Shown here: one piece after another, positions 47,182 through 58,300 of the stretch
How positions within the stretch are numbered: the first letter of the stretch is position 1
How the letters are laid out: every line of letters starts with the position of its first letter
Translations under genes and position numbers: made by a program
The notes under the pieces: generated by a model
What the model saw: the letters and a program-made list of their open reading frames with translations, nothing else
Databases searched by the model: none
What the model was told of the DNA's origin: nothing
Origin: Stenopsyche tienmushanensis
Taxonomy: Eukaryota; Arthropoda; Insecta; Trichoptera; Stenopsychidae
DNA: 64,000 nt
Assembly: GCA_008973525.1 (NCBI GenBank)
Contig: WACJ01000365.1
Location: forward strand, 124,001 to 188,000
Reading direction: 5' to 3'

Positions 47182-47908
47182 TGTAAATCCGTATAATATT
47201 TTGTTTGGTATCCTTGAGTGGACGTTGAAGAGGTCCTTGTTCTAAAATAACTTTATATTGTGGTGTTCATTGCATATGCATTCAAATTGGAAGAATTTTA
47301 TGGAAGATATATGGAAGACATTCGATGTTTATTAATCAATTAAAACCTTGTTAATTTAATAAATGCCATGTTTATATTTATTTATAAAACAAGGTGAATG
47401 TAAATCGAATTGATCTGTCAACGTCTATGGATAAAATTCACATTAAATAACTCATTAATGTTCGGTGAATGTGTGCCGATTTTAATGTCAAGGCTTTTTA
47501 GGCGAACAAAATGATTTTGGCGCCCTATCGTTGCAAAAAAAAACTCATTTGTTGTACAGTTTGGATTATTTTTTATGTCGAGAGAAATCATGGATGTTCC
47601 TCGACACTGTTATTATACTCATACATTTATTCGAAGATAAGATTAGCATGAACCAGCGAATTTATCTTCGCTATATAAAAATCATCACCAATCGCATTCT
47701 TCGAACATTTCAAGACATTTCTTACGGTGACCTCTAAACATTGAAATGCTTCGAAGTGTGACGATTCCATATTTTCTTCTCCGCCAGATTCTTCGAGCGT
47801 TTCTTCTTCGGCCAATGCTTGATGACCTAGACATGCAATGGGAAAACAATGTCAATTTAAAATCAATATCACTGAATTTGAGAGCTCAATTTGAGTATTT
47901 TTAATATA
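47182..47908. other. no supported feature
   Basis: AT-rich; overlapping motif-free ORFs at 47531 (+) and 47815-47627 (-). Confidence 0.5.
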
Positions 47909-48430
47909 CGAGGATCATCCAGAAAGAAAGGTTACACAGTTTATGCAGGACAGAAAAATGCTTCACATGAAATTCACAGGATACTTCACAAATGTATTAA
48001 ACTATTTTTCAACTGGATCGATATCGAAATCGTGATATTTTTGTAGTCGGGGCACCAGTTTTTGTATGCCAGTTTCATAGACTGCCAGATCTTTTTAGAT
48101 TCTAGGGTATAGTGACACACCTATATCTCATCCCACGTCACAATGTCCAAAAAAACTCTCCCTTCTATGCAAAATGATCCAAAAATGCATAAGCGGCAGT
48201 CACGCGATTTTGACGATGCTCCAGTGTGAGCATTCTGGACGCTTCAACGTTTTTCCGACGCAATATCACCGAGGACACTTCGAGAAATGTCAGCAAATTC
48301 ATCGTTGATGTCGTCGAGCGTCATGTTCTTCAATTTTTGTGCACAAGTTCGTTAGAAATCACTGATGGTCTTCCACTCCTAGCCTCGTCTTGAGTATCAG
48401 TGTTAGCTTTCACAATGCGGATATATCCGT
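47909..48430 (-). mobile_element. mariner M1 decayed copy
   Basis: Starts with the terminal repeat acgaggatcatccagaaaga, then repeats the same transposase stretch as 45250-45600 with more deletions (ggacacttcgagaaatgtca, ccagtgtgagcattctgg). Confidence 0.7.
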
Positions 48431-48884
48431 CATACCCACTTTGCATGAAATTTGGTCTTGACGAATATATACGTCATATTCACTTAAGGTGTTAATTATT
48501 GTAGAATCGGACATCCTAGTACTCTTTTTGGTTGAAATCCCTATCTTAAGATAAGCTATGCAGGTCCTTCGATTTTGCGAGAAAGTATGCATCTTTTGTT
48601 TCTTAAACAAAAATAAGAAGAGTTTGAAATTTAGAAATTTGTAAACATTTTTATTTCATATCTAGAATCCAAATAAAACCTTTGGCATTTTGGCAAAAAC
48701 CCACTCATATGCAGTATTTTAAAAATGGAAGCGGTTGTATTTGCATCACAAATATTCATACAATTTTTTTTTAATACAAAAAAAATGATTTCTGTCTTGA
48801 AAATTTCTTGAAAATGAGAAAGCTTAATATTGCATATTTTTTGAGAAATTCATCTTATCATCATTATAGAGCAGTAACACGCAG

Positions 48885-49020
48885 TCCACTGTTTATGTTT
48901 ACTTGAAGACATGATCGAATACTGTGTGCTATCGACAGTGTTTATTTATTTATGTACAAGCTTCGTATACGCTGCGATGGTCATGATAGATAAGTGGATT
49001 TGTACGATGGATAATTAGAA
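48885..49020 (+). repeat. family C repeat, 3' fragment
   Basis: tgtgctatcgacagtgttta, tgtacaagcttcgtatacgc and gataagtggatttgtacg match the 3' half of the family. Confidence 0.65.
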
Positions 49021-50187
49021 TTTAAAGACAGCATAATCTCCTAAAATGCCTCTTTTCGTCGCAAGCTCGATACCGAGTTGAGGTTGAAGACTGGCGTGAC
49101 GCTCAAGAAGTGAATTTTTGAAGTATTCCTACATTATTAATAATATATTGGTAGCTTTCTGTCGACTTCTCAAATCCTGCGTTGTCTTCGACGCTGCGGC
49201 AGTTACCGATTATCGCATTGTTCGGCTGAAGAACTCGCACCGGGGGGGTCACTTGGAGCACGAGGCGTTCCGTAACACTAGCGTAAGATGACTGAATTCT
49301 CTAGTATGTGGCACAAGTCCTCCATATAAGGCTGACATCAGCTCGTGGACTAACTTTTCCATTATTGGCGCTAATTCGCCGGATTTATTTGGCGATGCAA
49401 CCGCTCTGAGTTATATCAAGACTTTCGTAATGCTTTGCATTATTATATAAACACACAAAAGATCCATTTTGTATGCAAACGATTATATTATGCAAATTCG
49501 GATGCTAAAAATGTCTTTTTAAAAGACCATTCTTTATCCGCTCGTCTCTTTCGTCTTCACTCTCACGCCGGTCATGCTCTGCATCAGATGCCGTTCTAAA
49601 TCTTCCGCTGAATGAATTAGCAATTCTGCTCTTTTAAAAATAAACGCGACCGACTTTATACGTCTCGAAGTTTACATTATATCGTCGAAATCCATTTTTA
49701 TTGCAGTATATCGTCGTTGCATAAATATTTTAGCGTTATCAACGTCCATGATCTGTATGTGTGCCGTTTGAAATTCCCACCCAGAATGCATCCGGACGGC
49801 GGCTCGCAAATGCAATTATATCGCCAGTTAACAGGCTTGTTGCAGCGCGCATTAAAATGTGCATTTAGTACGTTGAAACCCCCATTTGTGACCGACATAA
49901 TCAAGAAAATAATTAAGCCTTGGCCATTGGGTATTGAGCATATTCACTCCATTCAAAGGAACCCAATTTATTTCATCAGAATCCTAATTTGAGAGCGGGA
50001 TTTGATGGTTCGAAAACCAAGCGACAGTTATTTTTTTTAATTGGTTATTTGCGCTATACAAGAAACATCATCTTTACTCCATCCATCAATGCTAATGTTT
50101 CCAATTCGACGCCTAGTTCATGCACACAATCAATGCCATCCCCACTTAGTAGCACTATTAATCTGAGCAGATTTAATTCGCCAGATT
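49021..50187. other. no supported gene apart from ORFs at 49698-49992
   Basis: GC-richer patch at 49170-49280 (tgcggcagttaccgattatc, cgcaccgggggggtcac) of LTR or LINE appearance. Confidence 0.4.
49698..49992. other. overlapping ORFs of uncertain meaning
   Basis: Both strands are open: + 49717-49992 (KFPPRMHPDGGSQMQLYRQL) and - 49904-49698 (NCICEPPSGCILGGNFKRHT). The bases are GC-richer than the flanks. No motif was recognised in either frame and no splice sites stand out. Confidence 0.2.
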
Positions 50188-50405
50188 AACAGTGACATCT
50201 TCCATCTCTTTTCAGGTGCAATGTGTTATTTTGACAACGCCATCTCTTGTGGCCCTACGGAGACATTGCATCTGCATACCGATGGATCGTTTCTTGCGCG
50301 AGCACCGTTACCGTTTGTGTACCCGCAGGAGGCGGGAGTCGGCGGTTGGGCTTGGCTGCGGGAGAACGTCCCTCCTGCAGCCAGATTTGTCTCTTATGTA
50401 ATTCT
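50188..50405 (+). repeat. family B LTR fragment, sense orientation
   Basis: Starts agtgacatcttccatctctt, continues tcaggtgcaatgtgttattt and ends tcctgcagccagatttgtct. It contains ORFs shared with other copies, which are not genes. Confidence 0.65.
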
Positions 50406-50434
50406 TTGTTAGAATTTGAATTCGTAACAAGGGC

Positions 50435-50560
50435 GTGGCAAAGCAGGCGCTCGCCACGGGTACAACTGGGTTTGGGGCGCAAAACGCAGAATACCGACCC
50501 GGTCGACAGTTGCACATGGTTTTTATTTTACTCGACCATTCTACTCTACCTGAAGCAATA
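50435..50560 (+). repeat. GC-rich repeat shared with 38990-39125
   Basis: gcgtggcaaagcaggcgctc, agaataccgacccggtcgac, then catggtttttattttactcg. It follows a family B LTR fragment closely. Confidence 0.65.
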
Positions 50561-51632
50561 CTGTTTGACTCTTTCCGTTTTTATAATATATACTGAGTTG
50601 TTTAATCCCTCTTTTCTTCGTTGTCACGATCCAGATTTATTCTGAGTTCCGGGATCTAAAAAATTAAATACTACGACGATTAATAAAGTGGTGCAGGAAC
50701 TTTCACGAGTGACTCGTTTGAAACAATTATTAATATTTCATTTAAATAATAATGATAATTTCGAACTTACCTGTCTGGATCTAATTCCTTTATAACTGGA
50801 GAGTATTGACTTCAGACTTGCATTTATATGAAAATATACTATAACCTGACCAAACTTATTTCTCATACTCAATTTGATTGATTTTATAGACACAAGTCCA
50901 AATGGAACCAGAAATGCCATGAGAAATGTCTAATGGGCTTAGCAAGAAGTTAACCTTTTGATCCGACATTCAAAGCACAACCAATTAATAGTCGTGATCT
51001 ACTGACTCATAAATTCAAATTAGTAATTAAGCTTCAACCGTTAATTTAATTTACAGGGCTCGCCAGACCAAGTGCTACCAATGTCACGCCATCAAAGCTG
51101 CCAAGCGCGCTCATTTTTTAATTAACCCTTAGACTGCTAAAAAACCATCGAGAACTGCTAACGACGTTGTCGATATCCTCATAATGCTCGAATATAAATA
51201 TTTTTTCCACAAGTGATGGAATCAAAAAACTATGAAGAAAATTGATATTCCTTTTGTATTTTTATACATTTTTGAATTCCCATCTGACTTTTTTTTCTTA
51301 TGATTTTTATTCGCAAACTTTATCAAATTGGCTCGACATTTTTAGCTATTTTTTTTTTATTTTCTCGCAAAAAAGGGGTCTTTCAATTTATGCAATTTAA
51401 CGTGGCCTTTATTGATTTTATGCAGATTTTTTTATTTTCTTCCATCTATATTTTCATTAGTTATATTAGGCAATCATAAATTTAATAAAGCATACTATGA
51501 GGTCACATCTTTTATCTGCCAGTTTATTCCCTGTGTGATGAAATCGGTATGGAATCTCACATATAAGAATCTTTTGAAGTATAAACCATGACATCACTGA
51601 GGGATAATCAATCATAAGAATATATATTTTAA
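50561..51632. other. no supported feature; probably upstream intron or intergenic
   Basis: AT-rich. ttaacccttagactgctaaa at 51121 resembles a piggyBac-type end at TTAA; no partner found. Confidence 0.4.
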
Positions 51633-51868
51633 CCGGTTAACCGCCATAGGCGTCTATGAGGACCCGTCCCCACAGGCCATACGCGTCTATATTCGCAAAA
51701 GTATTTTAATTCGGTTGCTATATTTTTAAATAATATTATTTAGTGACATCTCGGGATACGGTATAAAATTTCATGCTTCGCACTCGCTAAATAAAAAGTG
51801 ATAACCCTTGTCAATTTGTAACCGATACTTCTGATAAAATTGTAACTAACTAACTTACCGGTTAAATA
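51633..51868. mobile_element. possible MITE with TTAACCGGT ends
   Basis: Left ttaaccggttaaccgcc and right cttaccggttaa are short inverted ends next to TTAA, about 235 bp apart. It contains cataggcgtctatg and gtataaaatttcatgcttcg. The 12-bp palindrome ttaaccggttaa at the left edge makes chance inversion possible. Confidence 0.35.
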
Positions 51869-52289
51869 TTCCCCCCTTAAAAGCAATACTAATAATATAT
51901 TTTCTTTAATAAATATAATTATTAATATAATAAAATATACGTGCATATTTGTATTAAGATAAATATATTAAACGAAAAAATATTTTTTTAAATAATTGTG
52001 TGCTCTAATTTGATTATTGGTTCGTTCGTGTACGAATTTAACAATGGCCGATATGCGAGCTATTATGGTCGAAAAATTTAAAAACTAACAATCCAATGTG
52101 ACATTTGACGTTTGCAATAATATTTTCATCACAACAAACGATTTCATGTCATATACATTTTAATCCCTCGACGAAACGATTGAATGCAGTTTTAAAATGT
52201 CAACGATTGTTCAAACACAGAATGCTTCATTTTATAAATAATAATTGTTTTAAAAACATATAATCATGCTTTTTTCTCAATTGTTTCAG
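51869..52289 (+). other. end of the intron preceding DDAH exon a
   Basis: Very AT-rich, ends ttctcaattgtttcag. The donor of this intron was not located. Confidence 0.6.
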
Positions 52290-52392
52290 GTTGACACCAT
52301 TCGCGCTGTATTAAAGAAAGAGCTGGATTTGACCATTATAAATATTACAGATGACGATGCTAGATTAGAGGGTGGTGATGTTCTTTTCACAG
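52290..52392 (+). CDS. DDAH exon a (first exon visible)
   Basis: The exon starts after a pyrimidine-rich acceptor ending tttcag and reads VDTIRAVLKKELDLT through EGGDVLFT, ending one base into a glycine codon before gtaaaa. 103 bases, so it leaves a split codon (1+2) that is completed by exon b. It begins in phase 0, so the missing upstream exon must end on a complete codon. The EGGDVLFTG motif is the hallmark of this family's substrate-binding loop. Confidence 0.9.
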
Positions 52393-55300
52393 GTAAAATT
52401 GATTGAATCCTAAGACTATTTTAAATCTTAAATGAATCAATTTAATTGACTATAATGAACAATTGGAATTCAACAGTATATAATAATGTATGTCATAGTT
52501 TCAAACCGCAAGGCTTAAAGTCGATATTAATGCACAAATTTAATAAATTTTGCCCAACATCCGTTTGCGCATCATCCGTTTTACTATTTTAACTTTGTTT
52601 ATTTTCTTCCGCCTCGATATAAGTAACTTCGGCGTTAAGTGTCAACCGGGCACAATAAAACAATATTTAATGGGTCAGACTGGGAGCAAACTGGAAAAAA
52701 TAGACAAAGCTGGAACAAATAAATAGGTTAAAGTCAGGTATGAAGTAATATCAACTAGTCAGGTCCATATCAACAAAATCAAATGGTTCCATAGTCAAGA
52801 TTGTATTATGGGAGCAGTCAAAACAGCACTTTGGCGGTCGGACCGCGGGCCTATTTGTGCAGGTTTGTCTTCTGGTCCCACGGTTCCCACGTTTATGTGA
52901 CAATAGAAAGTAGATGTGTGCGATTATTTGTTAATTCATTTACCTTGAAAGCTTAGATTTTTATGTCTTACTTGCGTTATTGTCCTTGTTGCAGTTCATC
53001 TCAAGTGATGCGGATAAGATGTTCCATTTTTTGTGCAGATGTAATATGCATAAAAACAATGTTTTTCGGTGTCAATTGTGAATTTTATATATAAATAGAC
53101 GGCATTTCGTCAGAGCGTATGAATCAATTATAATATAAAAGTAAATTAATTTTACAACTGACTTTAGAACCAATTCTAAGGGTTCCAGGACAAACAGACT
53201 GCCTATTCTTTCTACCTATTCCTACGATTTTCGATTTTTCTCAAAATTCAAATAAATAAAAACAAAAGCCAATATGGTACGATGCAAATGTACATCGATT
53301 ATGTTGCCGAAAAGGCTATTAATAATCAGTTTGACTTCGACAACACACTGCAGGGACACCGACAACACAACCCACTGCGGGGAGCACTCGCACAAGCACA
53401 AGCACTAATAGTATATTTACCGTGTAAAACACGTGGAATTCGATCTTTTCAAAAATTCAAATAAATAAAAACAAAAGCCAATTTGGTACGATGCAAATGT
53501 ACATCGATAATGTTGCCGAAAAGGCTATTAATAATCAGTTTCAGGCGCCACGCTTTCACAGGGTGGCACAAAAAACAGTCGCCGACACAGCCCAATATAG
53601 ATATTGACGCGAAAAGCACTATTTACTTAAAAATAGAGCAGATGAGCGGAGCACACAAAATCACGACCAATAACAACGGTTGCCAACCGGCCATCCCTCA
53701 CATTAAATAATTGGTCCAAAGTAAACGGTCTGAAACCACATTGGTACTCTCCGAGAAGTTCCTCCACGATGAAAGACAGCTATCCGATTAGAGCTTTTGC
53801 AAATAATTTGTATCCAATATTCAGAAAGGATATGCGCCTGTAGTTGAAGCAGAGAAGCCTATTCCCCTTCTTATGGATGGGGCATATTACGGCAGTCTTC
53901 CACTCACAAAAGGCATGACCTCGCTCTGCCATATTGACAGCATTAATTCTATCGGAAGCCCAATTTTTCTGTTGGATGCAAATGGTTGTTTTTTGTTAAT
54001 GAACTTGTTCCACTGAATATTTTGCAATGAACCACCAGCACTGGTCAATTCTTCCTCTTCTTTTACATGCATCTACGCAAGGTCTTCATTTGCATATACA
54101 TCCTCGTTATCTGAGCTTGATCACTAATCTCCTCATTTCCAATTATATTTTTACAGCGTCCAACAAATATTATGAAGGTAAAAAATCACTGATATGCTTG
54201 TCCAAATAAAGGTTCTGAAGTTATTGAAGTGAAACCATTCATAGTCCTCTTGCCTAAAAGCGAGCCAAACGTCTTATTGTTAAATCTTTCTACAACTACT
54301 CTTAAATCTTAACTGTACTAACGACTTTCGCTAAAGACTTCTACATGTCAATTACAAAATATCTTTCGAGAAGCTTCTAAATCTGCATTTATACGCTTGT
54401 CTATTCACGGGATCTTTTTTTTATACTGCGGCACCATCTAGCTTATCGTTCCTTTATTTTTATAGGATTTGTAGCTGATAGAAGATGTGCCTCAAGTCAC
54501 ATTCTTGGTGTCCGTATATAGGTTACAGTATCATATTGCTATTTCAGCTAATCGCTCTTACGCTCCGACTATCAGATTTAAGCCCAGCTGGAAACTTCAT
54601 TGATTCACGTTTGGCAATGAACACGTTAATTGCACTTTATTGTCTCAATTGTTATATAATATTTTGCCTTTAGAAAAGAAGTAAATCATTTAATAAATAT
54701 AAACGTGATTGTAAGCCTGTACTTTTTTATTACATAAGAACAATTATACAGTCGATTTGTGATAATCCGGCCCCAGTCTAATCTGGCGCTTTCTGTAATC
54801 CGACATGCCAATACAAGTATAATACATAAGAATAGCAAAGCTTTGTCAATATAAAAATATATGATTTTGGACCGTCTAAATCATAATGCATCTTTTTGTA
54901 AGTTTGTAAGAGAGTAAGGCGTAGGGATAATCCAAAATTTATGATATAAAAAAGAAGCGCAAAAACATTTGAAAGCTCGTCTCTATCACTGAATATTGGT
55001 CTAAGCAAGAGGCAAACTCTAAAGAAAGCTAAACATCCAGAGGCATATTTGCCATGAAGCAAAGTTGTTTTACAAAAACAAAAAACGAAGACTTGTAGCT
55101 AGAAAGAATGGTTAGAACACTTCAAAAATCATCATGGAATACATTTGTATTTATGACATTAATTCTATACTATGAAGCCTTGTGTTATCCAAGTATATCT
55201 CATCATTTTCATAATTTTTCGGATTACAAGAACTTCTTTTCAAAAAGTTCCTGACTACAAAGGGTCAGAGGCATTCGCCTTGCAAAATGTTTGTTAAATT

Positions 55301-58300
55301 ACTACGCTTAATAAATACATTTATATTTCAAGCTTTGATTGATTATTAATTTTTACAAAATCTGTTTCTCTTCACTAAATATTTATTTTATGCAATCATC
55401 AGATCTGATTTATTCATTAATTTTCATAATTCAAATCTCATGTTAGCCATTTGGTTTGTTACCCAATATATTATGTATTCTCTTACAAACATAATGTATA
55501 AATTCCGTTACGTCTACATATTTATCAATAAATTAACTATTACATTGTTAATATTTAGCTGACTTATTTATGAATCAGATTAAATCATTTGGGTTCTGAA
55601 TATTAAATTCTTTAATCTTATTGAATATCCCTAAATTTTGCAGGAAAAGAATTCTTCATCGGGCTGTCGCAAGGAAGCAATGAAGCAGGAGCTCGTGCAG
55701 TCGCCTCTGCTTTCCCGGAGTATCCCTGCACGCCCATCAAGGTAATGGAAGTCCCAGCAGAAAGTGATGCACCTATACCTCTTTTGAGGTCTCAACTTAT
55801 CCGGCAAGATCAGGTGGAAAGATTTTGTTAAGATCAATGCGGAAAAATGTTACCTGAGCTGCTTCGACACACGCCAATAACACAACCACCGCGAGAGACT
55901 CGGAAAATTTCAGCCAGCGGGTTAAATGACAAATAATATTAATATTCAAATCTGGACTGTGAGTGCGAAGCGTGAGATGGAACACTGCACACGTTACATA
56001 TAATTTACCCACTGGTTGCGGTTTCCAGTCATTGCATTTTGGCATTCTTTACTTTTTGATGACACGTGTAATGAGCCGAAAAGCGCATTCCATTGCTTGA
56101 TTGCACTTTGATCGCAGAATGACCGCTAGCAAGAAATCAATTGAGCCCTTCAATGTTTTGCATAACGAGTGCATATGAATTGGCGGAATGTTAATAACAT
56201 AGAGATTCTTAGACAGTCGAAATACGGCATGAATGATATTTTTATTTATCGATTTCAAATAATTCAGGGTATTCGTTTTAAAATAGATCGACTTAAAAGA
56301 TGAAGTTTGAAAAAAAATTAATTCTCTTCTTCTTCTCGACTTACAGCGGGATTCTTTTCTGCCACCTTGGGCCTAGTGACACAAGACATTGTGTCATTTA
56401 TACCATTTTGTTCTGATGATAATATAGCGGCAAAGTAGACTTATCGATTCCCTTAAAGGCTCTTTGTTTTTTGAATTATTATATAAATCAAAAATGGCTT
56501 TAATTTAAATCCGGCTACATTTACACCCTACAAAAGAGTCGAATGGTCTTTAAATAAATAAATAAAATAATATCTAAATTAATTTTACATAAATTTCATG
56601 TTTAAAAAATTCGTTATGAAACACACAAATGAATATTGGGAAATGTAATGAGTATAAGTCGATACAAGAAAACAAACTTAATAAGAAAATAAATTGTCTA
56701 TAATGGTATATTGTAAATTTCCTCTTGAATTCTGATAATATGTTTATAATTCGAAATTTGGCTTCACAACTACATTTACACCATTACAAATTAATATCAT
56801 TCTAGGTGTATATAACTCCATTTATAATTTTTTAAGATCAAACGCGTTGGACAACACAAATTGTAAGACTATAACGCGCATTGAAGAGGTGCTAAATTTT
56901 ATGTTGTGAATAATGAAGTATTTTAAAGCGTATTATTTTAATTTCAAAACAAAATTAAGAAAGACCAACCATTTTACTTTGTATAGTGTTTTACTCTAAT
57001 GCAGGGCCTTTCAGAGAAAATGCAGAGCCCGGAACCAAGGCTATGGACCATCGTCTTTTTCAATTCCATGCCATTAATTTTAGGGTTTTTTAAACGCGTT
57101 TATTTGTGTTAAAATTTTATTTTGTGCCACTGATTCTTCTACATTTCTTATATACTGTGTAAAATGTCTTAAACTGATATTTTCACACTGATTAAATGAG
57201 TCCTAGAATAAGGACGGCAAACCTTTTTATGGAAGAAGGCATATTTTTTTAATACAGGGTGCAGTAGGGAAACTACCTTATTTTAAAAATGAATAACACA
57301 AATAGTATAGGAGCAATTATTCAGGTAGTTTCTCTGCCGCACCCTGTACTAGTGCAGCATTAAGATTGCCAACAATTCTTTATTTGGAAGGACAAGTTTT
57401 ATTTAGATACAGAAATATTTAAAAACGCAATTTCACTTTTACTCCTTTTTAATTACTTTTTTTTTGGTTCTGGCTTTTATATTAACATATTAAGTTGCCA
57501 ATATATGGCTCCTAATATTGCGAGACTGTTCCCGATCTTTGATAGGTCCTGCTCTGATAAATATATAATATATGGAAGCTGTTAATCTTTAAAAAAAATG
57601 CCATTTAATATAGCAAACATTGTAAAAAAGGCTTTACGGCGTTTCAAATGTTGAATTATACAAGAAGACAATATCATTTCCCCTGTTTTATTTTTAATTT
57701 TATTGTGATTTTTACAAGGTGGGTAATGTTATTTGATGTAGAGCTTTCAGTTAAATATTTTTTTAATGTGAATCGTTTTTTAAAATTATGTTTTGTGTGA
57801 CCTTTTCAATTGTGCATATATGATAATGAGGCCGACGTAGTCTTTAAGTAGTTGCAATTATGTCAATGCACGGCTAAAAATGCACTTTTTTGAAAAGTTA
57901 ATTCTTTATCCTTTTTTTGATTCGTAGGCTTTTTTTGAATTATTGAATTTTTAAATAAAATGAAAATTTTCAGATTGATTAATCTTCACGAAATATTTGA
58001 ATGTATTAGATCTAAGGTTAAATTTCATTCATAGAAATCATCATATTTATTAGATCATACTTGTGAAGGAATTCGGCGGACGCTCGATAAATATTTTTGT
58101 GTTTGTTCGCTCTTCCGTCATTCATATTGATGATTGATTTCAGTATTATTTGAGTTCTTAGATTATAAAATAATTAAATAGTCGATGAAAAAACCTACTT
58201 TTACTTTATAACATAACATGAAATAATATTTGTATACAAATCAATGATTTATCTGGTTAAAAGCTTTCAATTATTCACTATCACATTATGCTAATATACG

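Larger units (their letters stand above)
52393..55643 (+). other. DDAH intron a-b (3251 bp)
   Basis: GT..AG intron (gtaaaa...ttgcag). It contains a pair of about 100-bp direct repeats (53227-53560), transposon debris at 53980-54650 that recurs at 61870-62400, and a Tigger-like terminus at 54749. ORFs inside it (for example 54778-55062) have no recognisable protein motif. Confidence 0.8.
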
